Shown here piece after piece: positions 47,483 to 57,400 of a DNA stretch of 64,000 nt (position 1 is its first letter; each line of letters opens with the position of its first letter). Under the pieces are notes generated by a model. It saw nothing but the letters and a program-made list of their open reading frames with translations. It ran no database searches and was not told where the DNA came from. The position numbers and the translations under genes are program-made. Source of the stretch: Axinella damicornis (Eukaryota; Porifera; Demospongiae; Axinellida; Axinellidae). Location of the stretch: assembly GCA_963931865.1 (NCBI GenBank), contig OZ007506.1, positions 18,325,853 to 18,389,852 of the forward strand, read 5' to 3'.

Positions 47483-50378
47483 TCATAAGCCTTGTCTCTC
47501 TTTCTGCAGTCTGCTGTTGTAAGCTCTTGAGGTGATATTCCATGCCTCCATGTACCTGTCCATACACATTGCAAGACATTTCTGCAGAGGATACATGACA
47601 AGAACACAGTTACGTACAGTAGACCAATAGAATATCAGCTGCACAAGGATTGGCCGCCTACAATCACTAGACTGGTGGACTGGACTGGTCATATTCTGTG
47701 CTAGCAACCATACATAGATGCTCTCCTAATTCACGAATAAGATTACGATACTATTATCCCACAAACACAGCCTTTTTCATGCACGGACACAGAGCAAAGT
47801 AGCTAATAAGATGACGATGAAATTCTACGACAATGGTGACTACCTACAGTGTGCAGTGACTTTCTCCTCCCATATGCGACAACCTGAGTGTCTAGTAAAT
47901 TTGTAGCTAGCCTCGTTCCCGTTTTTTTTGTACAGTATGTGACAAAAACCTGGGGAGGTTCCTGGGAACGAGGCTAGTTGTAGCCACTACAGAGAACAAA
48001 TGCAGTCTGGCAAACTGCTTTAATAGTTGTACCAGGAGCCCAGGGCTCCTAGGTGTTATACCATATATATTAGTTAGCACAACTTCTATTGTTGTGAAGC
48101 ATCTCGTGAGTGCGATCGATAATTTAAGAGTAACCGTAAGGTGATTTCATCCCAAGCCACATACAGTCAAACCTCTGAACAAAGGACACTTTGGGAACAA
48201 TATAAATTCAAGTCTTTTGTCCTTTGTAGAGAGGTTGTCCTCTTCTCGGAGGTTCAAAATGTATTAGAACCATAGGCAAACCAATTATTTGGGACTTTGA
48301 AAAGCGTCCTTTGTAGAGAGGTTTATTATAATATTGTGTCCCTATCTCGGAGGGTCCACTATTGGAGGTTTGACTGTATCTACACCTTGAGTGAGGCTAT
48401 AATTATAGCTAGACCTCTTGCAATAGTGCATTAATGTGATATACTACTTGCTAGGTCAAAATGAGGCTGGGTTTCCACGTTAATATAATGCATCACGCAA
48501 CCATATGGTCAAGTGACTCTGACTAGAGAGCATAAAGTGATTTGTACTTCAAATGTCAGTCCAGCAGTCCAGTCCAGTGATTGTAGATTCGCTTTCTGCA
48601 AGCAGCATAACAAGTCATTTATTTCAAGGGGTGGTCACTCCGGTACTGTACAACAGGAAATGGAAGGAGAGGGAGGAGAGGGAGGGTCTATATAGCAGCT
48701 AGAAGATATAGATGCAACTGGGGCTCTAACAAGTAGGATGACAGTTGTCATGTGACCCAGCAATGGTTTATCGACAATAACTTAATGAACTCACTAGTGA
48801 CATAACAGAATACGTTCTGACAAACTGTTGCAAAGGTGATGCCTCTATTGACCAATACGATTACAGTGACCCAACACTGACAGACTGTGACAGTGAACTA
48901 CACTGTACCGCTCAATGAACCCCTTAGTGACAGGCAGAACAAAGGTGATGCCTCCACAGACCAATAGGATTACAGTAGTCACGTGATCCAGCATTGACAT
49001 AGCCTCGTTCCCAGGCCGTTTTGGGAGGGAGAAACGGCCTGGCAACTTCCACGAGTTCAAACTGTTTACGGACGTAATGTCACGGCAATTGCATACCTCA
49101 TTCAATCAGTGAAGTCCATGTGATACTTTCACCAGCTGAGAATAGTCCTTTCCTGCTCGTGGAAGCAACTGTTTGCACAGGTTCTGCGACGGAAGGCAAG
49201 CAGAAGACGAACGAACAAAAGTCGTCGTGCAGAGCACCTACACTAGCGCGATCGAGCGATCAACTATTGTGATGAATGGGCGTGACTGCGACGGTTCAAC
49301 GCATGACGCAATTTGGTTTACTGTTGTCATGTGACAGCGAGCTGAAATCTGATTGGGACTTCCAACTCTCTGGCAGCAGAAGTAACAGTTTGAACTGGCG
49401 GAAGTTGCCAGGCCGTTTCTCCCTCCCAAAACGGCCTGGGAACGAGGCTAGCATTGACAGTGAACTACCACTCAATGGATTCGTGACAGACATAACAGGT
49501 TCCGACACACTGGTGCAAAGGTGATGCCTCCGTTTCGAATCTGGGAGCATATTAGTCCCCAGTTGCATCAATAGTAGTAGTACATCTTCATTTTTCACCA
49601 GACAGTATTTTTCCCTTCTGGGTCACACACAATGGCTGTCTAGCAGTTCACAGGGTGTGGTGACCCTGTTTGTAGCTGATAGTAGACGGAATGACCATCA
49701 CTTCCACTAACCTGTTCTCTGCTGTCTAGGTCTGACCCAGGGCTGCTGATGCATTTTCTGAAACACTTGTCAGCCATTTTCTAAAGTGAGCAAGTGCACA
49801 ATCAGGCTAGCCTCGTTCTCAGGCCCACACGCGAAACGCGGAAGTGGGCCTGGTGACACTTGGCAAAATTCCCGTATGTGCTGAGCTCAGCAGTCTTGAT
49901 TTCGGGTAGGCGAATCACGTTCGTCCATTTCCAATTACTGCGTAGTAATTACATTCTTTACCCCGTGAAAAGTGTAGCCGTTTGATAAAACCGCTGTTCT
50001 AGCCTTCAAAACTCACCTCTGGTCGCTCCTTGGCAAGGACGTTCTACTTAGCCATCACCAACAGCTACCTTTCGCGTGATTTCGAATGCTTCCAAGTAAG
50101 GAATGTAATCGATTACGCAGTTATGCTGACTGTGCACATACGGGAATTTTGCCAAGTGTCACCAGGCCCTCTTCCGCGTTCTGCGTGAGGGCCTGGGTAC
50201 GAGGCTACAATCAGGCCATCAAATGTTCAGGTTTAGCCACATTGTGCGTCCTTGCTACACGTACCTGGATAAGTTCCTGTGCACTGGCCACGGCGATCTG
50301 GCTGCGGACCTGGTCCATCACTCTGCCTTTCTCCGCTGAGGGAGAGCTGTAGCTGGGGTAGGCAGAGAAGTCACTCAT
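47483..50378 (-). CDS. TIMM13: TIMM13 mitochondrial small Tim chaperone
   Basis: Tim13 pairs with Tim8 in the intermembrane space and escorts hydrophobic precursors to the inner membrane. Exons: 50378-50265, 49780-49712, 47581-47483, all in phase; 93 residues (human 95). The twin CX3C motif is complete: CFRKC at 44-48 and CLAMC at 63-67. Flanking matches to human Tim13 include QIAVASAQELIQ, KCFRKCI and MCMDRYMEAWN..SRAYNSRLQ. Both introns are crowded with fold-back transposons (47908-47976, 48162-48378, 49000-49450, 49808-50207), so most of the 2.9-kb gene is mobile DNA. Confidence 0.95.
47908..47976. mobile_element. 69-bp TAGCCTCG MITE in TIMM13 intron
   Basis: Ends TAGCCTCGTTCCCGTTTTT and CCTGGGAACGAGGCTA. 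TTGTAGC is shared by both flanks. Confidence 0.8.
48162..48378. mobile_element. Tc1/mariner-type MITE in TIMM13 intron
   Basis: The ends TACAGTCAAACCTC and GAGGTTTGACTGTA are inverted and bounded by TA, the usual mariner target. The interior repeats CCTTTGTAGAGAGGTT in both halves. About 217 bp, non-coding. Confidence 0.8.
49000..49450. mobile_element. 451-bp TAGCCTCG-family element in TIMM13 intron
   Basis: The terminal arms start TAGCCTCGTTCCCAGGCCG and run inward through GGGAGGGAGAAACGGCCTGG and the CAGTTTGAACT region; the right arm is the complement. GCATTGACA is duplicated exactly at 48991-48999 and 49451-49459. The middle is about 280 bp without a convincing frame. Confidence 0.9.
49808..50207. 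mobile_element. 400-bp TAGCCTCG-family element in TIMM13 intron
   Basis: Inverted arms include CTTGGCAAAATTCCCGTATG and its complement. The exact 9-bp duplication CAATCAGGC lies at 49799-49807 and 50208-50216. No coding potential was seen in the middle. Confidence 0.9.
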
Positions 50379-51463
50379 CTGCAACATGAGGTGTGTGTGT
50401 GTGGAATGGAGAAGTTACATGTAGTCTAGTGGGCTACACCCTCAAATCTTCCCCACCACAGATTGACTCATGTGACTGCAAGGGGAAAAGAGGTCTAGAA
50501 CTCTGGACCTGAACTCTACTAGAAATCCAGCAGATACGATCAGATTGCAGCTGTATTCCAATTCGGTCAGAGAAAGTGTAGAGAACTCAAGTCACCTGCA
50601 TAGCAGTAACCAATCAGACAGTAGTACGTACTATACTTTAGTTCGTACAAGCAGCCAACGAGGTTAGCAGCCCAACTCAATGATGTGACTTCAACTTAAG
50701 TGCATACTTTCGTGCCAAGTAAGTGGTACAAAGTTTCTAGACCTTCCTTCTCTGCACACATATACTTTAAGCAATCACGTGCTGGCAGAAAGCGAAGGGC
50801 TAAGGTAAGGGAGGGGAGTTCTGGACAGTATTGTAATTCCGGACATGGCACTTCATGGCCCTCACATTCGCTCTGTTAGCTATTCATTCAAATTATGGTT
50901 GTTAGTGCGCATGCATACAAACTTTCCAATGCTGTACAGTTGTCCGTGTCCGGAATCCCCTCCATTACCTTAGCTTGTTAGATTAGCAGTAAGCTTACAA
51001 AATATATCACGCAGGGTGTTGTTGCATCAACCACACATTCAAAGGGTGCTCACTCCAATACTACAGCCCATACGTTTACACACTGAGGCACAAACTAACA
51101 CTGCAAGAGACACGATAGATGATTTTAATACTAGTCCACACTGGTGCAAAGTCACAAGGTTACAGGAACATAACTTAGCAAGATCACAATCACTCTCGGG
51201 ACAGTCACAGATTGTGATCTCACTTGCATTTGGAAGTACAGACTACAGTAGCTTCTTTCCTACATGTATACTCACGGTTTCTTTTTCTATCTTTTTCCGA
51301 TGGTTATTCTAACTAACGCGCACCAACACGTGTCGGTCACATGGCCGAATAAAGCCGTTCACATGACCGGAGGAAAATGGTTGCAGTTTGAGCGACCTTC
51401 CTGGAGTTTTGCCGCACCAGAACCCACGTACTGTATCCTGAACAAGCTGTGACTTTTGTGATC
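50379..51463. promoter_or_regulatory. Divergent intergenic interval TIMM13/GDAP2
   Basis: 1,085 bp between head-to-head start codons. Both promoters must lie here. No TATA box, repeat family or conserved motif stood out; a GT run follows the TIMM13 start at 50393-50402. Confidence 0.5.
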
Positions 51464-54400
51464 ATGGATCCCCTGGGCGCAAGACCGCAGATGGTGGATA
51501 TCAGCGAGGTGTCTCGCTGGGGGACCGTCCAGCCGGATGGACCTGTTCCCTCTCCTCCCGCCGACAAAGAATCCGCGCACGTCGTCTCTCCCTTCGCCCT
51601 GAGGGAAGACCTTAACAACAAAGTAGCTCTTTGGTGAGTCAGCCAAGAGACTGTCTAAAAATCGATTGGATGGGGGTGGGGCTATAATTTGTGTACTGAC
51701 CGTACACCTAAAATGTGCATACCTGAGCACAGAGACATTGTATGTAGAGAATGCTGGTTTCATAACCACAGCAACTTCCACCGCCATGAGCTCACACACT
51801 GACCTTTCACTCACTCTCCCCGTCACACACCCACCTTACATTCCCCCACCCCCTCACACTCCCCCTCCCGTCAATCACCTCTCCTTCACATGCGCACAGG
51901 ACTGGTGACATTGCACTACTGCGTGTAGAGGCTGTGGTCAATCCGAGCAACGAGAGTCTCACAGACAAGAACACCATTAGCGTGCGGCTGTTTGAGGCTG
52001 CTGGACCTGAACTGAGAGAGGAGTGTAAAACACAGATCGTTAGTAAGTGTGTGGGTGTGGGAATAGACTTCAGAGCACGAAGATGCTCTGATGTTTACAC
52101 AGTGACTTCCTATTAGCAGATGTCTGTTTGTACTGTTCACAGGTTGCAGAACTGGGGAAGCTAAAATTACAGGAGCATATCGCCTTCCTGCAAGGTGTGT
52201 GTAACTATTGTATTGCCTCCTAACATGCACAGGTGGCTAGTGTATCTCCTGCCTTAGCCTCGTTCCCAGGCCCGAGTCTGGGAACGAGGCTATACCTGCC
52301 TGCCTGCCTGCAAGGTGTGTGTACATGTAGCTAGTGTATTCAATTGCCTGCTGCAGCATGCTATCTTTCTGTACTATGTAGTGACCCCTCCGTCCCCTCC
52401 CCCTCCCTTTCCTCCTCCCTCCCCCCTCCCTTTCCTCCTCCCTCCTCCCTCCCTTTCCTCCTCCCTCCCCTTCCCTCCTCCCTCCCCTCTCCCTCTCCCA
52501 TTCCTCCTCCCTCCCCCCTCCCTTTCCTCCTCCCTCCCCCCTCCCTCCCTCCCCTTCCCTCCCTCCCCCTCCCTTTCCTCCTCCCTCCCCCTCCCTCCCT
52601 CCCCCTCCCTTTCCTCCTCCCTCCTCCCTCCCTCCCTCCCTCCCTTCCCTCCTCCCTCCCCCTCCCTTTCCTCCTCCCTCCCCCCTCCCTCCCTCCCCTT
52701 CCCTCCTCCCTCCCCCTCCCTTTCCTCCTCCCTCCCTTTCGTCCTCCCTCTCCTTCCCTCCTCCCTCCCCTTCCCTCCTCCCTCCCCTTCCCTCCTCCCT
52801 CCCCCCTCCCTCCTCCCTTTCCCCCCTCCCTCCTCCCTTTCCCCCCTACCTCCCCTTCCCCTCCCTTTCCCCCTACCTCCCTCCCCCTCCCTTTCCCCCT
52901 CTCCTCTCCCATCCCTTTCTCCCTCCCTCCTCTCCCTCTGCATAGGCACGTAATCCACACAGTAGGGCCGCGCTACAACCTACGCTATAAGACAGCTGCT
53001 GAAAGTGCACTGTACAACTGCTACAGAAGTGTAATGCAGATTGTCAGGTCAGATTGAGGGAGACATGAATACATTTATGGTGTACATGATGTCTTGAGCC
53101 AGTGCATTGAGACTGTTCCTCTGGTGTCCCAGGTCGCGCCACCTTGCCACAGTTGCCTTCAGCACACTTAACTCCAGTCGCAGGGGCTACCCTCCTGAGG
53201 AAGGAGCACACATTGCCATCCGTGAGTGACCTCTGAACCCAAAATGTTGGGCTGACTGTGGTAGATGTGTGGAGTTTAGAAAGATGTCACTGCTCAAGCC
53301 CCAGTCTAGCCGCTAGCCCCTCTCCGCCTGGCCGGTCAAGCGGGTATGGGGCTAGTGGTTAGGCTGCTTGAGCCCTTACCCCACTCCCACACACACACAC
53401 GCAGGGACAATCCGGCGCTTCCTGGAGCACTATGGGGATGAGATAGACCTGGTTGTGTTTGTCAATGAGACTAGTGAGGTAACGTGCTTGAAATCATTAT
53501 TACATGTACCGTAGTGTCCCGCTAATACGCCCCCTTCGAAAATACGCCCTCCCCCTCTTTTTCACCCAAGTTCCTGCAGAGGGTAGTTTGACTCGTTATA
53601 ACGCCCCCCTGGTGAGCGTCTTCTGGAATATCATACTAACTCTCTAACTACACTTCACTTGCGCAACTTTGCAGATCGTCTCTCATGCAGATCGAGTAGT
53701 CACCGTTGTCGCAGACGATACAAGTCACCTCGCTGCCACTCTTCCGCAGGAAATACCAAGAAATGTTCCGTGGTTCATGACCGACAGTATACTATTGCTG
53801 TTCTTGAGGATGGCCACAGCGAAGCCGAAGGCGTCGTGAATGTTATGGCCCTCGAGTTGAAGTGGCAGCTCTTCTCGCCAATGTAGGGAGACCACGCATG
53901 ATGACCACGAACAGTACTGGCGATCGTTTGTACTTTTGTAACTGTGAACATGAACCTTGGCGGTGCCATAAACGTAGCAAAACTTTTTGTGGGAGCGTAT
54001 AATCGAGACTAATTGCGTACTCGAAAATACGCCCCCTCCCCTCTTTGGGCTTGATGTAGTGTACAAAATAGGGGGGCGTATTAACGGGACACTACGGTAC
54101 CTGAAAAATAACCATACATCTGCTCTCTTTTCCTCCTTTCTCCTCCCCCTCCTTCCCTCCTCTTCCCCCTCCTCCTCCCCTCTCCCCACCTCACCCCCTC
54201 ATCCCATCCTCATCTTCCTCCACCTCCCATCTCGCCTCACAGTCTGTGTATCAGCAAGTTCTCCCGCTCTACTTTCCTCGCAACAAAAAGGAAGAGGAGT
54301 ACGCCGCTAAGTCTCTGCCATCCGATGTTGGTAAGAAAGGAGAGAGGAGAGTGTTTGGGCATCCATGAGCGTAGCAGTGATATGTAGTATGTACGTAAAA

Positions 54401-57400
54401 CTCCTGACATAGTGACCCTCTCAACGTAAACCACCCGTTCACTGCAAACATTGAGTTTAGGCTACGCGAGTATTGATCACATTTGCTACTTGTAATGTTA
54501 CGTGCATAACAACTGAAATGTGTAGGACTTATTACTTGTGACGTAAGATTACTGTACGCATAATACAGGCTATTATTTGTTGGCATGGCGAACTGGAGCC
54601 TCGGAATTGTAAGCACCATGTACAGTCAAAATAAACTTGCGTATCAATCACACATTCAGAAGCCCATAGCTTTTAAAAGTGATCAGCACAATTTAAATAC
54701 CAGTTTGCAGTGCATTACAGATTTTAATGCACGAGGGCAATCTAGTTAACGGTCGAGGGTGAGATAATGCACGAGCCGAAGGCAAGTGCATAATCTGCCC
54801 GAGACTGTTAACTAGATTGCCCTCGTGCACTGAAACCTGTAATGCACTGCAAACTGGTGTCTAAACTACTTAGTGCAACTCACTGACCTGAAACAGCTGT
54901 TGGTCTTTGAAAAGTGTGCAGTAAGCACTCAGTCATGTGATCGATTCTGAGGCGTCTGATTCATTGAGGGTCACGTGGGTAGCACTAAGTGGGGGTAAGA
55001 ACCCAGAATGTGATGAATGTGAGGTACATGTATATACTGAGGGATTCCCATATTCCCAAGTGGGTTTTAAAAAAACTGAGGGGAAACCACACTACTGGTA
55101 GCAGTTGCACCCAATTGCAACTCGCTGGTAGTGCAAACTATGCAGCTATGCACATGTCACAATAGAGTCAGCAGTGGCGGTCAAAGGGAAAATAAAAAAA
55201 TTATTACAGCTCTCACAACTTCGCCAGCACGGTGAGTTTTGGCATGTAAGCATCAGTGAACAACAGTGATCACGACCATGCGGTCAGAATCTTCGTGGGC
55301 CTTTCCTAAGAGCTGTGCTATTAACGAAAGTCGAAACGAGCGCTCGAGCAATGGTGGCCAACGGGAAGACAAAAGCACACATAACTTCACCCACCATGGT
55401 GAGTTTCAGCACAATTATTGTACACTTGTGTCGCTGCATGATAGCTAGCGATCATGGCGGTGTAGTCAGTAGACCTTTCCTGCGAGCTATGAGGTGGATT
55501 AGGATAAGATGTCATTAAATAATTTATTTCCCTATATATATAGGGAAAAAACAGTGATACCCTGAGGTGCTGCAGTATGTTGACACCTGTGCTTAACAGG
55601 AAGTCAAAGGATCCCTTCCCGGGACAACAATGCACACCTACAATTTAATGACAGGGTCACTATTTTTCTCCTACACCATATAGGGAAAATTTAATGACAG
55701 GGTCACTATTTTTTCCCTATATTATTTAGGCAAAATTTAGTGACAGGGGCATTATTTTTCCCCTACACTACATAGGGAAAATTTAGTGACGAGGTCACTA
55801 ATTTTTCCCTATATTAATAGGCAATATTTAATGACAGGGTCATTATTTTTTCCCACAGTGTCACTGTGGGAAAATTTAGTGCAGGGTATCACTGTTTTTT
55901 CCCTATATATATAGGGAAATAAATTATTTAATGACATCTTATCCTAATCCACCTCATAGCTCGCAGGAAAGGTCTACTGACTACACCGCCATGATCGCTA
56001 GCTATCATGCAGCGACACAAGTGTACAATAATTGTGCTGAAACTCATCATGGTGGGTGAAGTTGCTTTTGTCTTCCCGTTGGCCACCATTGCTCGAGCGC
56101 TCGTTTCGACTTTCGTTAATAGCACAGCTCTTAGGAAAGGCCCACGAAGATTCTGACCGCATGGTCGTGATCACTGTTTGATTTACGCGGCACAATTTTT
56201 CCCCTACCAGGAGTGTGATGAGCGAGTGTGATGAGCTATGCAGTCTGCAGATAGTTACTGTTAAGGTGTTGTGATACCATCCATTGTCCGACACCTGCAG
56301 GAAACGAGGATGGTGAGCCAGTGATTGCCGAGCGAATGATCAGGATAGCTGACAACCCCATGACCCTGAGCATGTGTGAGCCCGTAGTCCACTCAGGGAA
56401 GCGTGACAGTGAGGAGGAAGAGGAGGAGGAGGAAGAGGCAGAGGGGGAGGAAATCTCAATAACTGAGGTATGGGTGGGTGAGTGAGAGAGAGAGGGAGGG
56501 AGGGAGGCAGGGGAGGGAGGGAGGCAAGGGAGGGAGGGAGGAAGGGAGGAAGGGAGGGAGGAGGAGGAGGAAGGGAGGGAGGCGAGGGAGGGAAGGAAGG
56601 AGGTGAAGATTTAGATCTCTTCCACACTGTCCAACGCACACACTCCTCCTAGGCTGGAAGCCATCCCTTTGCTGCAATGACATCCGACCATGACAGGGAG
56701 AGACAAGAACAGATCTCACGGAGCAGACCACCCACAGAGGAGGAGAATCAGATCCGGAGGTAGGTCCGCCACATGACTTACCATCCCTCTCGCTACAGTG
56801 ACACACGTGCTTGGTCTGCCACGAGGTGTCAGCCATCGGGATCATGCTCTTCCTGTGCAGGTATCAGAGTTACCTTCGTCGTGCCAGGACAGAGAACTTT
56901 GCTGAAGTGGCCAGTCTGGGTGCATTCTACAAGGCTGGGCGGGACTACATGGGCCGGCAGATTGTGGTGTACGTGGGCAGACTGTTTCCTGCCCCCAAAC
57001 TTGACCTCTCTAAGGTGCGTACGTGAACTTCTTTCTCCCCATCCAGTTTGCTGTGGGGCCCTCCGTCAAAATATTTACTTGAAGTATATAAATATGCATT
57101 TGTATCCCCCCCCCCCCCACACACACATCCCATGCCTCTTCCCACCCTTATTCCACCCCTTCACCCCCCTCCCCCATCATCCATTAACACCCTCATACCC
57201 TCCTCCCTCGTCGACACCCATACACTCTCACCCCTTCAACCCTCATCCCACAACCTTCACTCCCTCACCCCTCATACCATTACACTCTCACCTCATGCCC
57301 CCCTTACACCCTCACCCCACACTCCCTTGCCCCCTTACGCCCTCCCCCACACTCCCTTATACCGTCACCACCCACCCCTTCATTCCTTTGAACTCACACC

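Noticed and set aside
52315..53057. Long overlapping open frames of 190-240 codons on both strands
   Set aside because: They are translations of a CCCTCC/TTTCC tract (Pro/Ser/Leu or Gly/Glu/Arg only) inside a GDAP2 intron; the true exon 52946-53047 is in a different context with splice sites.
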